Assembly (NCBI GenBank): GCA_963696665.1
Contig: CAVOLE010000008.1
Location: 930,001-994,000, forward strand
Reading direction: 5' to 3'
DNA length: 64,000 nucleotides
From: Roseiarcus sp963696665
Lineage (GTDB): Bacteria > Pseudomonadota > Alphaproteobacteria > Rhizobiales > Beijerinckiaceae
The notes beneath the pieces are model-generated. The model was not told the origin of the DNA. It saw nothing but the letters and a program-made list of their open reading frames with translations, and ran no database searches. Made by a program: the position numbers and the translations under genes. This document shows positions 25,404 to 34,387 of this stretch, piece by piece; the stretch's first letter is position 1, and each line of letters begins with the position of its first letter.

Positions 25404-26114
25404 TCAGGGTTTCTTCGACTGGTCAAACAGAGCGCTTTCCCTGAACAAGAGCCCCGCAGCGCCCGCACCGATCAGCGGGGCGATGATGAACAGCCAAAGC
25501 TGCGCGACTGCGCGGGGGTTAGAGGCGATTCCGATGAGCGCCGGGCCGATCGAGCGAGCCGGATTGACCGAGGTGCCGGTGATGTTGATGCCGACCAGAT
25601 GGATGACGACCAGCGTGAGCCCGATGGCGAGGCCGGCGAAGCCGGTCGGCGCGAACGGGTGGGTGACGCCGAGGATGCACACCAGGAATAAAAACGTCGC
25701 CACCACTTCGAACACAAACGCGGAGACAACATTGTATTCGCCGAGATAACCAGGCCCCCAACCGTTCTGGCCGAGCCCGCCGGTCCACCCCTGAGCCTTG
25801 CCGGACAGGATGAGATAAAGCACTGCAGCGGCGACGATCGCGCCCAGAACCTGGGCGATCCAGTAGCCGATCATGTCAGCGACGCTCATGCGGCCAGCGA
25901 CATAGACGCCGAAACTGACCGCTGGATTGACGTGGCAGCCGGAGATCGGCCCGATGCCATAGGCCATGGCGACAATGGCGAAGCCAAAAGCGCTCGCTAT
26001 GCCGAGAAGATTGACGGCGGTCGGCCCCGCCCCCATGCCGCCGATGACCGCCGCTCCGCAGCCGAAAAACACCAGAGCGAATGTGCCAATAAATTCAGCC
26101 GCCTGCTTGTTCAT
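25404..26114 (-). CDS. aqpZ: Aquaporin Z family water channel
   Basis: This is a 236-residue, six-helix aquaporin with two NPA boxes (GCHVNPAV, N at 63, and GTSVNPARS, N at 184). The selectivity filter residues expected for AqpZ are visible: a Phe in helix 2, H172, T181 and R187, which indicates a water channel rather than a glycerol channel. I start at the ATG at 26114, which has GGAGGGAG a few bases upstream and matches family N-termini (MNKQAAEFIGTF); longer frames are not conserved. It stands alone, converging with mscS, another osmotic-stress gene. Confidence 0.93.
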   Translation of the reverse strand: MNKQAAEFIGTFALVFFGCGAAVIGGMGAGPTAVNLLGIASAFGFAIVAMAYGIGPISGCHVNPAVSFGVYVAGRMSVADMIGYWIAQVLGAIVAAAVLYLILSGKAQGWTGGLGQNGWGPGYLGEYNVVSAFVFEVVATFLFLVCILGVTHPFAPTGFAGLAIGLTLVVIHLVGINITGTSVNPARSIGPALIGIASNPRAVAQLWLFIIAPLIGAGAAGLLFRESALFDQSKKP

Positions 26115-26325
26115 TACTCCCTCCAACCCCATGCCCGAATCGCAACGCCGCCTTATAGCCACGGCTCGACCTTGCGAAAAGGGCGCAAGCAGGCCGCTAT
26201 CCGCCAGAACCCGCTTCGTCCACCCACGAGCCGTTGCTTTCGCAGGCCCCGCCGCTATATATGCGACGCCTTTTTGACCTCTCGATGAACGGCGCGGCTT
26301 TCGCGTCGCCGGAGCTGCCGTCCCC

Positions 26326-26712
26326 GTGCTGATCACCGCCGCCTATGCGCAAGCCACCGGCGCCCTTCCCTTCCCGGGGAGCGATGCGCTGGTTCAGCTG
26401 GTGCCGATCGTGGCGATGATCGCGATCGTCTATTTCATCATCTTGCGGCCGCAGCAGCGCCGCCAGAAGGAGCAGCGCGAATTGGTCATGGCGGCGCGTC
26501 GCGGCGACGTCGTCGTCACAACCGGCGGCTTGATCGGCAAGGTCACCAAGTCGGTCGACGACAACGAAGTCGAGTTCGAGATCGCTCCCAACGTGCGCGT
26601 GCGGTTGGCTCGCTCCGGCATCTCCGAGGTGCGCGCCAAGGGGGAGCCTGTCAAGGACGCGACGCCCCCCGCCAAGTCGCCGCCGGCCAAGAAAGATGCG
26701 CCCAGTCCTTAA
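26326..26712 (+). CDS. yajC: Preprotein translocase subunit YajC
   Basis: This is a 128-residue protein with one membrane helix (LVQLVPIVAMIAIVYFIIL) followed by the YajC signature RPQQRRQKEQ and a small beta domain (GDVVVTTGGLIGKV). The tail is rich in Pro and Lys. YajC associates with SecDF in the Sec translocon. The start is GTG at 26326. secD follows after 41 bases and secF after that, which is the conserved order. Confidence 0.93.
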   Translation: MLITAAYAQATGALPFPGSDALVQLVPIVAMIAIVYFIILRPQQRRQKEQRELVMAARRGDVVVTTGGLIGKVTKSVDDNEVEFEIAPNVRVRLARSGISEVRAKGEPVKDATPPAKSPPAKKDAPSP

Positions 26713-26753
26713 GGGCGGGAGCGCCGCTTTTGGGCGCGTGTTGAGAAAGTCTG

Positions 26754-28343
26754 ATGCTTCGTTTCGCGAACTGGAAATTGGCCTCCGTCCTGGCGCTCGT
26801 GGCGGCGGCGGCGCTGGTCATCCTGCCGAGCTTCATGCCGGCTCAGACGGTCGACGCGCTCGCCGCCCGGCTCCCGGGCTTCATTCCCCTGCGCCAGATC
26901 GTGCTCGGCCTCGATCTGCAGGGCGGCGCCTACATGCTGATGGAGGTTGACCACGCCTCGGTCGTCAAGAGCGAGGTCGAGGCGTTGCGTGACGACGTGC
27001 GGCAGAAGATGCGTGACGGCAGGATTGCGATCTCCGGCGGCATCGCGACTGAACCGCGCGGGGTGGTGGTCCGCATCGCCGACCCGGCCGAGCGCGCCAA
27101 GGCGTTCGCGCTTCTGCAGTCGCTGAGCCAGCCGATCGGCGGCCCGCTCGCAGGAGGAAACGGGCGCACGCTTGAGGTGACGCAAACCGCCGAGGGCGTG
27201 GCGCTCACGCTGACCGACGCGGCGATCACCGACAAGATGGCCCATGCGGTCGGACAATCGATTGAGGTGCTCGACCGCCGCATCAACGCCATGGGCACCA
27301 AGGAGACGGTGATCCAGCGGCAGGGCTCCGATCGGGTGCTGATCGAGGTGCCGGGCCTTCAGGACACCACGAAACTCAAGCAGATCATCGGCCAAACGGC
27401 GAAGCTCGAATTCCGGCTCGTTGCTCAACCGGGGGAACCGCCGAATGAAGTCGAGACGCTGCCGATGCAGAAAGGCGGCGGAACGATCGAGGTGGAAAAG
27501 CGCGTCATGGTGGACGGCGCAGACCTGGTCGACGCGCAGCAGAGCTTCGACCAGCAGACCGGGGAGCCGGACGTCACGTTTCGCTTCAACCTGCGCGGCG
27601 GCCAGAAGTTCGGCCAGGTCACCTCCGAGAATGTCGGCCGCCCGTTCGCCATCGTGCTCGATGGCAAGGTCATTTCGGCCCCGGTCATCCGCTCGCCGAT
27701 CACCGGAGGCACCGGCCAGATCACCGGCAATTTCAGCCTCGACGAGGCCTCGAGCCTGGCGATTCTGTTGCGCGCCGGCGCGCTGCCAGCCAAGCTTACG
27801 GTGGTCGAGGAGCGCACCGTCGGACCCGGACTTGGGCAGGACTCGATCGACGCCGGAAAGCGCGCGGCCTATGTCGGGGCGGCGCTGGTCGTCGTCTACA
27901 TGATCACGACCTACGGCATTTTCGGCGTGTTCGCCGATCTCGCGCTCGCGGTGCACATTCTGTTTATCTTCGCTTCAATGGTCCTGCTCGGAGCGACGCT
28001 CACCCTGCCCGGCATCGCCGGCATCGTCTTCACCATCGGCATGGCGGTCGATTCGAACGTCCTTATCTATGAGCGCATCCGCGAGGAGTCGCACCTCGGC
28101 CGCTCGGTCATTTCCGCGCTCGACGCCGGCTTCCGCCGGGCCTTCGCGACCATCATCGACTCCAACGTCACGATGTTCGTCGCGGCGCTCATCCTCTATC
28201 TGTTCGGCTCGGGCGCGGTGCGCGGCTTCGCCGTCTCGCTGGGCTTAGGCATTCTGACCTCGGTCATCACCGCGGTCACCATGACGCGCATGATGATCGC
28301 GCTCTGGTATCACCGCGCGCGGCCGAAGAGCCTGCCGATATGA
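26754..28343 (+). CDS. secD: Protein translocase subunit SecD
   Basis: This is a 529-residue RND-fold membrane protein that uses the proton gradient to pull proteins through SecYEG. A first membrane helix is followed by the motif LGLDLQGGAYMLMEV (periplasmic P1 start). It then has a large periplasmic domain and five further helices including GMAVDSNVLIYERIREE, in which the Asp is important for proton coupling. Its length is normal for alphaproteobacteria. It forms an operon with yajC (41 bases upstream) and secF (31 bases downstream). Confidence 0.96.
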   Translation: MLRFANWKLASVLALVAAAALVILPSFMPAQTVDALAARLPGFIPLRQIVLGLDLQGGAYMLMEVDHASVVKSEVEALRDDVRQKMRDGRIAISGGIATEPRGVVVRIADPAERAKAFALLQSLSQPIGGPLAGGNGRTLEVTQTAEGVALTLTDAAITDKMAHAVGQSIEVLDRRINAMGTKETVIQRQGSDRVLIEVPGLQDTTKLKQIIGQTAKLEFRLVAQPGEPPNEVETLPMQKGGGTIEVEKRVMVDGADLVDAQQSFDQQTGEPDVTFRFNLRGGQKFGQVTSENVGRPFAIVLDGKVISAPVIRSPITGGTGQITGNFSLDEASSLAILLRAGALPAKLTVVEERTVGPGLGQDSIDAGKRAAYVGAALVVVYMITTYGIFGVFADLALAVHILFIFASMVLLGATLTLPGIAGIVFTIGMAVDSNVLIYERIREESHLGRSVISALDAGFRRAFATIIDSNVTMFVAALILYLFGSGAVRGFAVSLGLGILTSVITAVTMTRMMIALWYHRARPKSLPI

Positions 28344-28374
28344 GCGCGCCCATGCATGATTTGGATTCTGCGGC

Positions 28375-29343
28375 ATGAAACTGCTTCGCCTCGCGCCGGA
28401 GAACACCAAATTCGGCTTCATGCGGTTTCGCCGCGTGAGCTATCCGCTGTCGGCCTTTCTGTCGATCGTCTCGGTCCTCATGTTCCTGTTCGTGGGCATG
28501 AATTTCGGCATCGATTTCGCCGGCGGCACCCAGGTCGACATGCGCGCCAAGAGCGGCGAGGCCAATGTCGCTGACATTCGCGCTAAGGCCGAGACTCTTG
28601 GCGTGGGACCGGTCGAGGTGCAGCGGATCGGCGGCGAATCGGATGTCATCCTCAAGCTGAATGTGCAGCCGGGAGGCGATCAGGGAGAGCAGGCCGCTAT
28701 CGCCAAGCTCAGGGGCGCCTTTTCGGCGGACTACGATTTTCGCAGCGTCGAATCGGTGGGCCCGACCGTTTCGAACGAACTCGTGCAGAGCGGCACGCTC
28801 GGCGTCGTCGTCGCGATCATCGCGGTCCTAACCTATCTGTGGTTCCGCTTCGAATGGCAATTCGCGGTCGGCGCGATCATCGGGACGATGCACGATCTTT
28901 TGCTGACCGTCGGGTTCTTCTGCGTCACCCAGCTCGAGTTCAATCAGACCTCGATCGCCGCGATCCTCACCATCGTCGGCTACTCGCTCAACGAGACGGT
29001 GGTCGTGCTCGACCGCATCCGCGAGGTGATGCGCAAATACAAGCGCCTGTCGACCGCCGAGATCATCGACATGTCGATCAACGCCGTGCTGCCGCGCACC
29101 ATCATGACGGCGACGACCGTCTTTCTCGCGCTTCTGGCGCTGTTCTTCCTCGGCGGCCACGTCATCCGCTCGTTCTCGGCGGCCATGATCTGGGGCATTT
29201 TCGTCGCCACCTATTCGTCGATCTTCATCTGCTCGCCAATGCTCATCTACATGGGCGTGCGCGCCGACACCTTCGACAGGATGCGGGAAAAGGAAGCCGC
29301 CGGCGCTGACGTGAAGGACGTGAAGGCGAAGGAGAAGGCGTGA
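28375..29343 (+). CDS. secF: Protein translocase subunit SecF
   Basis: This is a 322-residue partner of SecD with six helices. The first periplasmic motif is GIDFAGGTQVDMRA, and the proton-relay helix contains IVGYSLNETVVVLDRIREV. The C-terminal FSAAMIWGIFVATYSSIFI helix precedes a charged tail (KEAAGADVKDVKAKEKA). The stop overlaps the GTG start of the following gene (GTGA), so the complex I assembly-like gene downstream is translationally coupled to secF. Confidence 0.96.
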   Translation: MKLLRLAPENTKFGFMRFRRVSYPLSAFLSIVSVLMFLFVGMNFGIDFAGGTQVDMRAKSGEANVADIRAKAETLGVGPVEVQRIGGESDVILKLNVQPGGDQGEQAAIAKLRGAFSADYDFRSVESVGPTVSNELVQSGTLGVVVAIIAVLTYLWFRFEWQFAVGAIIGTMHDLLLTVGFFCVTQLEFNQTSIAAILTIVGYSLNETVVVLDRIREVMRKYKRLSTAEIIDMSINAVLPRTIMTATTVFLALLALFFLGGHVIRSFSAAMIWGIFVATYSSIFICSPMLIYMGVRADTFDRMREKEAAGADVKDVKAKEKA

Positions 29344-29738
29344 GCGAGGCTGAGCCGCAGCCCGCCTTCGCACCCGGCAGCCATTCAATCACGGCTCACG
29401 GACAGGGCGCATTCGCCTTCGCCGGCATGCGCTACGCAGGCTCGATCCTGGCGACGCCTAAAGGCGTCCGGCCGATCGAGGCGACGAATGTCGACGATCT
29501 TGCCTCAGTCGCGCTCCCTCCAATCTTGGCCGAATGCGCGGAGAGCCCTGGCTCGATCGAGTTTCTCATCGTCGGGACGGGCGCACGAATGGCGCCGATC
29601 CCGAAAGCCCTGCGCGCCGCTCTCGGTCAGGCCAGCCTGCGCTTCGAGGCGATGGCGACCGGCCCGGCGCTGCGGGTCTACAATGTGATGCAGTCGGAAG
29701 GCCGGCGTGTCGCGGCGGCGCTGATCGCCGCGCCGTGA
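29340..29738 (+). CDS. Mth938-like domain protein (NDUFAF3 homologue)
   Basis: This is a 132-residue Mth938/DUF498 protein with the conserved pieces SITAHGQGAFAFAGMRYAGS and EFLIVGTGARMAPIP. The human homologue NDUFAF3 helps assemble respiratory complex I, and this bacterial gene family typically follows secDF in alphaproteobacteria. It starts with GTG at 29340, overlapping the secF stop, and its own TGA overlaps the GTG of the next gene. The tight coupling with the NDUFAF6-like gene suggests both act in complex I maturation. That is inference from the mitochondrial homologues. Confidence 0.85.
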   Translation: MSEAEPQPAFAPGSHSITAHGQGAFAFAGMRYAGSILATPKGVRPIEATNVDDLASVALPPILAECAESPGSIEFLIVGTGARMAPIPKALRAALGQASLRFEAMATGPALRVYNVMQSEGRRVAAALIAAP

Positions 29739-30607
29739 CCACGCGCCCGCCGCCGGGCGCCGACCCGCTTGCGGAAGCTCACGCACATTGCGCAACGCTC
29801 GCTCGAACGCACGCCCGCGATCAGTGGCTGGCCGCGCTCTATGCGAACGCAAACGCGCGCGGCGCGCTGTTCGCCTTGGCGAGCTTCGACACCGAAATCC
29901 GCCACGCGCTCATCCGCGCCCACAATCCGACGCTGGCCGCGATCCGGCTTGCCTGGTGGCGCGAAGCGATCTCCGGCGAACGGCGGGCTGAGGCGGCGGG
30001 CAATCCGGTCACGCTCGCGCTTCTCGCGGCGGTTGAGGCCTACGCGCTGCCCCAAGCCTCGCTCGAGGCGATGCTGGACGCGCGCTTGCGCGAGGTTGCG
30101 CCGGACGACGATTTCAACCTCGCGGCTTTTCGCGCATACGCTGACGAGAGCGAGGGCGCGCGCCTTAAGCTCGCGGCGCGCATCGCGGCGGGCGGCGCGG
30201 ATCTGGACTCGGCGGCCGCCCACGCGCCCGCCGGCATGGCGCTGGCGCTGACGCGCGTGCTCAAGGAGCTGCCGTTCAAGGCCGGATCGGCGCCAACGCT
30301 GATCCCCGCCGACGTCGCCGCCCGTCACGGCGCAAGCGCGGCCGATTTCGACGCGCGGCGCGCAAGCCCGGGCGTAGTCGCGGCCTGCGGCGAACTCAGG
30401 GCGTTAGCGCGCGACGCGCTCGCCGAGGCCGAACGCCGGCTAAAGAGTTCCGCTCCCGAGATCCTGCCGGCCTTCATTCCGCTTGGCCCCTTGCGGCTCG
30501 ACCTCGACCGGCTCGAGCGCAATTCGGACCATCCGTTCGACGCCGTCATCGAGGCGTCGCCGCTGCGCCGCCAATGGGCGATCTGGCGATGGGCGCGAGG
30601 GCGGTGA
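29735..30607 (+). CDS. Squalene/phytoene synthase-fold protein (NDUFAF6-like)
   Basis: This 290-residue all-helical protein has the squalene/phytoene synthase fold. It has motifs such as FDTEIRHALIRA and LAAIRLAWWREAI, close to the NDUFAF6 signature IRxQWWRD. The DxxxD prenyl-diphosphate motifs of true synthases are not evident, so it is probably not a hopanoid or carotenoid enzyme. NDUFAF6 is a mitochondrial complex I assembly factor. I start at the GTG at 29735, overlapping the Mth938-like stop. A longer frame from 29534 runs through that gene and is not protein-like. It ends the yajC-secD-secF operon. Confidence 0.8.
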   Translation: MTTRPPPGADPLAEAHAHCATLARTHARDQWLAALYANANARGALFALASFDTEIRHALIRAHNPTLAAIRLAWWREAISGERRAEAAGNPVTLALLAAVEAYALPQASLEAMLDARLREVAPDDDFNLAAFRAYADESEGARLKLAARIAAGGADLDSAAAHAPAGMALALTRVLKELPFKAGSAPTLIPADVAARHGASAADFDARRASPGVVAACGELRALARDALAEAERRLKSSAPEILPAFIPLGPLRLDLDRLERNSDHPFDAVIEASPLRRQWAIWRWARGR

Positions 30608-30618
30608 CGCCTGATCTT

Positions 30619-30978
30619 GCGGATACTGGACTCGGTCGCATGGTTCGGGGGCAGTCCGCAATCCGCCGCAAGCGAATCGACCAACGCTATCGCGATGACT
30701 CTCTTGCGGACCTGCGGTTGCTGCCGATTGTGATCGACGGCGAGTGCGATGCGCGCGTATGGTCTTCCGCGCTCCCGCTGGCAGACCGATTTGACCTCAG
30801 CGTTTATGACGCCTGCTATCTTGAGCTTGCTCAGCGTCGCGATCTGCCGCTCGCGACTCTCGACGTTCGTTTGCGTTCCGCAGGAGCAGCTATGGGCTTG
30901 TGGACGCCGCCGGACGCCGGGCCTGAATTGGCAGGCGCCGATCGCGAACGTATAAGCCGCTTGCGCTCGACCTGCTGA
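30619..30978 (+). pseudogene. Relic of a VapC-type PIN-domain toxin
   Basis: The C-terminal part is clear: RRKRIDQRYRDDSLADLRLL, then LPIVIDGECDARVW and FDLSVYDACYLELAQRRDLP with LATLDVRLRSAGAAMGL. This matches VapC PIN ribonucleases, including the conserved YDA...LELA and LATLD segments with two acidic residues. The N-terminus (ILDxSVALAW in intact toxins) is reduced to a trace near 30619 (ILDSVAWF) in another frame, and the middle is missing. So the gene has an internal deletion and frameshift and cannot work. No VapB antitoxin is visible next to it. It fills the gap between the secDF operon and the converging transporter genes. Confidence 0.65.
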
Positions 30979-30988
30979 AGGCCCTCCC

Positions 30989-32464
30989 CTAAAGATATTG
31001 CGCCCCGGCTTCGGCGGCGAAGCGGCTCGGGTCGCCCTCCCAAACGATCCGGCCGTGTTCCAGCACGTAAACCCGATCGGCGTGGGGCAGAGCGAAGGTG
31101 ACGTTCTGCTCGCCAAGCAGCACGGTGATCTCGGTCGTTTGTCTCAGCCGCTCGAGCGCCTTTGAAATCTGCTCCATGATGACCGGCGCCAAGCCCAGCG
31201 TCGGCTCGTCGAGGATCAGAAGATCGGGCTTCATCATGAGCGCGCGCGCGATGGTCAGCATTTGCTGCTCCCCGCCCGACAGCGTCACAGCCGTTTGCCT
31301 CTGCCGCTCCTTCAGGATCGGGAAAAGGTTGAACAGCCACTCCAGGCGCTCGGCGCGCTCCTTCTCGCCGAGCCGATGCCCGCCCATCTCCAGATTCTCG
31401 CTGACCGTCATCAGGCCGAACAGTTCGCGCCCCTCCGGCGATTGCACGATTCCCTCGCGCGCGATCGTCGCCGCAGTTTGGCCCCCGAGCGACCGGCCCT
31501 GCCGGCGAATGGCGCCCGCATAGGGAACGAGGCCCGAGATCGCGTTGAACAATGTCGTCTTGCCGGCGCCGTTCAGTCCGACGATCGCGACGAACTCCCC
31601 TTCATGCACGTGGAGCGAGACGTTCTCCAGCGCCTGCGCCTTGCCATAGACGACGTTCAGGTTCTCGATTTCGAGAAACGGCGTTTGGGCGTCGGCGAAA
31701 GAGGTCTCCGGACGCGCCGCTGTCGTGAGCGCGCCACCGAGATAGACCTTGCGCACGGTCTCGTTCGCCATCACTTCCTGAACCGTGCCCTCGGCGATCT
31801 TCTCCCCGACATTCATGGCGTAGACGCGGTCGACCAGCGCGGACATGCTCTTCACATTGTGGTCGACGATGAGGACCGCCCGGCCATCGTCGCGCATTTC
31901 CGTGACGAGGTTGGCGAAGGACGCCGTCTCCCGCGCGGTGAGGCCGGCGAACGGCTCGTCGATCAGCACCACCTGCGGATCGCGGGCGATCGCCTTGGCG
32001 ATCTCAATCTTGCGCAAGTCGGCGAATGGCAGCGTCGCGGGGCGTCGATCGATCACGTTGGCCAGACCGACGCGCTCGGCGATGGCCCGCGCCCGCGCCT
32101 CGACGGAGGCGCGAGGAAGCAGGTCCAGCAACTGGTCGGGCAAAAGCCCAAGAAGGATGTTCTCGAGCACCGTCTGCCGATGCAGCGGGCGCGAATGCTG
32201 GAACACCATGCCGACACCGAGCCGCGCGATCCGGTGCGGCGGCCAGCCTGAAACTTCCTTGCCGTCGATCCGCACGGATCCGGAATCGGGCCGCTCGACG
32301 CCGAGGATCGATTTCATCACCGTCGATTTGCCCGATCCATTCGGCCCGATGAGCCCGAGGATTTCTCCGGCGTGAACCGAGAAGCTGACGTCCCGGACCG
32401 CAGTCAGGCCGCCGAACCGTTTCTCAAGGCCGTTCACCTCCAGCCTCGGCGCACCGGCGTTCAT
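30989..32464 (-). CDS. Fused LivG-LivF ATPase of a branched-chain-amino-acid-type ABC transporter
   Basis: This 491-residue protein joins two ABC ATPases that are normally separate. Domain 1 (about 1-250, LivG-like) has Walker A GPNGSGKST at 40-48 and Walker B VVLIDEP, but its signature reads LPFADLRKIEIA (145-156) instead of LSxGQ. Domain 2 (about 263-491, LivF-like) has GLNGAGKTT, a standard LSGGEQQ and LLILDEPTLGLAP. The joining segment is short (TTAARPETSFADAQ). It would energise LivH and LivM. The stop of livM overlaps its ATG (ATGA). The altered signature means hydrolysis at one of the two composite sites may be weak. Confidence 0.88.
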   Translation of the reverse strand: MNAGAPRLEVNGLEKRFGGLTAVRDVSFSVHAGEILGLIGPNGSGKSTVMKSILGVERPDSGSVRIDGKEVSGWPPHRIARLGVGMVFQHSRPLHRQTVLENILLGLLPDQLLDLLPRASVEARARAIAERVGLANVIDRRPATLPFADLRKIEIAKAIARDPQVVLIDEPFAGLTARETASFANLVTEMRDDGRAVLIVDHNVKSMSALVDRVYAMNVGEKIAEGTVQEVMANETVRKVYLGGALTTAARPETSFADAQTPFLEIENLNVVYGKAQALENVSLHVHEGEFVAIVGLNGAGKTTLFNAISGLVPYAGAIRRQGRSLGGQTAATIAREGIVQSPEGRELFGLMTVSENLEMGGHRLGEKERAERLEWLFNLFPILKERQRQTAVTLSGGEQQMLTIARALMMKPDLLILDEPTLGLAPVIMEQISKALERLRQTTEITVLLGEQNVTFALPHADRVYVLEHGRIVWEGDPSRFAAEAGAQYL

Positions 32465-33390
32465 GTCGCCTCCCGCGCGCCCTTGACCATGCCGAGCAAT
32501 CCGGCCGGGAAGAAGAGGACGACGATAAGCGCGACCGCAGAGACGATGAAGGTCGAGAGGTCGCCGAGCGGCCTCAAGGTCTCGCCAAGCGCCACCAGAA
32601 ACACCGCGCCCAGCACCGCGCCGAGGATGGTGCGGCGTCCGCCAAGCACGGCGCCGATGATCACCTGCACGCCGACGGTGACGTCGATGAACGTACCCAC
32701 CGAGGCCGTGCCGAGATAGAAGGCCATCAGCGCGCCGGCGAGCCCGGAGAAAAACGCGCTGACCAGAAAGGCCGCAAGCTTGTGCTTGGTGACGTTGAAC
32801 CCAAGCGCGCCCGCCTGCACCGGATCCTGCCCGCTCGCCTGCAGGATGAGGCCGACGGGCGAGCGCGTGAGCCCGTAGAGGATTGCGCCGCTAACGCCCA
32901 TAAAGCCGAGGGCGATCCAGTAATTGACCCTGTCGTCGATCGAAATGACGTCAGGAATCGTGAGGCCGATTTCTCCGCCGGTCAGGCCCGCCGCGACGAC
33001 CACGAAATTCTGCAGAATCAGCACGGCGACAAGGGTGGTGAGTCCGAAATAGGGACCGCGCACTCTGAGCGCAGGCAAAGCCAGCACCAGTCCGCCGATC
33101 ATCGCCGCCAGCACGCCCGCTGCGATGCATAGCGCGATCGGCGGCTGGTAGAGATTATCGAGGATGCCGGCGGTATAGGCGCCAAGCCCGATCAGGAACG
33201 AGGGGCCGAAGTTCACTTCGTTGGCGAAGCCGAACAACAAATCCCACGCCATCGAGAACACGCCGAAATAATAGGCGATGGTGAGCAGCCCCAGCACGTA
33301 GCCCGAGACATAGAGCGGCAGGGCTGCGGCGATGAGGATCACGATCAGGCTGATCAGGACCGGCGAGGAGAACGCGCGACGCAACATCAC
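32461..33390 (-). CDS. livM: LivM-type ABC transporter permease
   Basis: This 309-residue membrane protein has eight to nine hydrophobic segments and the LivM pattern: GLLTIAYYFGVFSMAWDLLFG, FGPSFLIGLGAYTAGIL, RVRGPYFGLTTLV, then the C-terminal LGGRRTILGAVLGA. The start is GTG at 33390 or ATG at 33387, immediately after the livH stop. Its stop overlaps the fused ATPase gene start. Substrate could be branched-chain amino acids, amides or other small organics; the sequence alone does not decide. Confidence 0.88.
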   Translation of the reverse strand: MMLRRAFSSPVLISLIVILIAAALPLYVSGYVLGLLTIAYYFGVFSMAWDLLFGFANEVNFGPSFLIGLGAYTAGILDNLYQPPIALCIAAGVLAAMIGGLVLALPALRVRGPYFGLTTLVAVLILQNFVVVAAGLTGGEIGLTIPDVISIDDRVNYWIALGFMGVSGAILYGLTRSPVGLILQASGQDPVQAGALGFNVTKHKLAAFLVSAFFSGLAGALMAFYLGTASVGTFIDVTVGVQVIIGAVLGGRRTILGAVLGAVFLVALGETLRPLGDLSTFIVSAVALIVVLFFPAGLLGMVKGAREAT

Positions 33391-34266
33391 CTAGCGCCTG
33401 CCCAACAAGCCGCGCGGGCGCACATACATCACCGCAACCAGAAGCAGGAGGGCCGGAATTGCGCGATAGGCCGGCGAAATGAGGTAGGCGGTCAGCGTCT
33501 CGAGATAGCCGACGACATAAGCTGCGATCAGCGAGCCCGAGACGCTGCCAAGTCCGCCGAGCACGACGATCGAAAAGGCGCTCGCGGTCAAAGGTCCGGC
33601 GCTATACGAGGAGACGCCGAGGAACATGCCGAGCAGCACGCCGGCGACGCCGGCGAGCAAGCCATAGATCGCCCATACGCCGACGTAGACGGTCTTGAGC
33701 TCGATGCCGAGCAAAGTGACGCCGCGCGGATTCATCGACGCGGCGAGCACCGCCTTGCCGGCCAGCGTGCGGTTGACGAAGAGCCATAGCGCTCCGATCG
33801 TCGCCCAGCAGACGATGGCGGTGAAAATCTCGTTGGCGGGCGTGCGCACGCCCAGGATCGCGACCACGCCGTCGACGATCGGCAGCACGGTCTTGGCGTT
33901 GTTGGTGTAGAGGTAGGCGATCGCCTCCTGGATCATGATGCCCCAGAGCAGCGTCGCGGTGAGAATGAAGATCTCCTTCTCCTCCTCGCGCACCGCGCGC
34001 GACAATTGCAGCCGCCGGACGATGAGATAGTAGGTCAAGAGCGCGAGCACGAGCCCGACGAAGACGCCAAACGCGGCGGCGAGATAGGCGCCCGCCCCGA
34101 GATTTCCGGAAATCGCCCAGGCGGCGACAGCGGCCGCGACCATGATCGCCCCATGCGAAAGATTGAGCACCCCGGTGACGCCGAAAATCAGGGTGAAGCC
34201 GGTCGCGCCCAAGGCGTAGAGCGAGGAGATCGCGAAGCCGTCGATCAGGATCTGCCAGAAGAGCAT
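33391..34266 (-). CDS. livH: LivH-type ABC transporter permease
   Basis: This 291-residue LivH permease contains YALGATGFTLIFGVTGVLNLSHG, the family's most conserved segment, and VVLGGLGSVSGSLIAAYVVGY near the C-terminus. I use the ATG at 34266 because family members begin xFWQxLxDG. An upstream ATG at 34296 would add ten residues. It is next to livM without a gap. The substrate-binding protein gene lies 121 bases upstream on the same strand, with a palindromic repeat in the gap. Confidence 0.87.
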   Translation of the reverse strand: MLFWQILIDGFAISSLYALGATGFTLIFGVTGVLNLSHGAIMVAAAVAAWAISGNLGAGAYLAAAFGVFVGLVLALLTYYLIVRRLQLSRAVREEEKEIFILTATLLWGIMIQEAIAYLYTNNAKTVLPIVDGVVAILGVRTPANEIFTAIVCWATIGALWLFVNRTLAGKAVLAASMNPRGVTLLGIELKTVYVGVWAIYGLLAGVAGVLLGMFLGVSSYSAGPLTASAFSIVVLGGLGSVSGSLIAAYVVGYLETLTAYLISPAYRAIPALLLLVAVMYVRPRGLLGRR

Positions 34267-34312
34267 CTGTCGCCCGGAGGGAGGGAGGGCTCGCATGCCG
34301 GGCTCCCCCCTC

Positions 34313-34345
34313 CCCCTCGTCCCGAGCTTGTCGAGGGAGGGAGAG
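34313..34345. repeat. Dispersed palindromic repeat, copy 1 (TCCCGAGCTTGTCGAGGGA type)
   Basis: The repeat TCCCGAGCTTGTCGAGGGA with a following GGGAGAGG also occurs at 49094-49131. Its outer TCCC and GGGA and the inner CGAG/CTTG parts form an imperfect palindrome. Both copies lie in short gaps between genes of the same strand. Similar GAGCTTGTCGA repeats are common in alphaproteobacteria. Confidence 0.6.
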
Positions 34346-34387
34346 GGGTTGAGAGGGGTTGCGGCTTGGCGGCAGGTTCGCCTGGCG

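Noticed and set aside
26709..27956. A 415-codon minus-strand frame opposite secD
   Set aside because: It mirrors secD in the complementary frame, is full of Arg/Asp/His and resembles no family.
29735..30607. Hopanoid or carotenoid synthase
   Set aside because: It has the fold of squalene/phytoene synthases, but the DxxxD metal motifs are not evident and the secDF-Mth938 context points to an NDUFAF6-like role.
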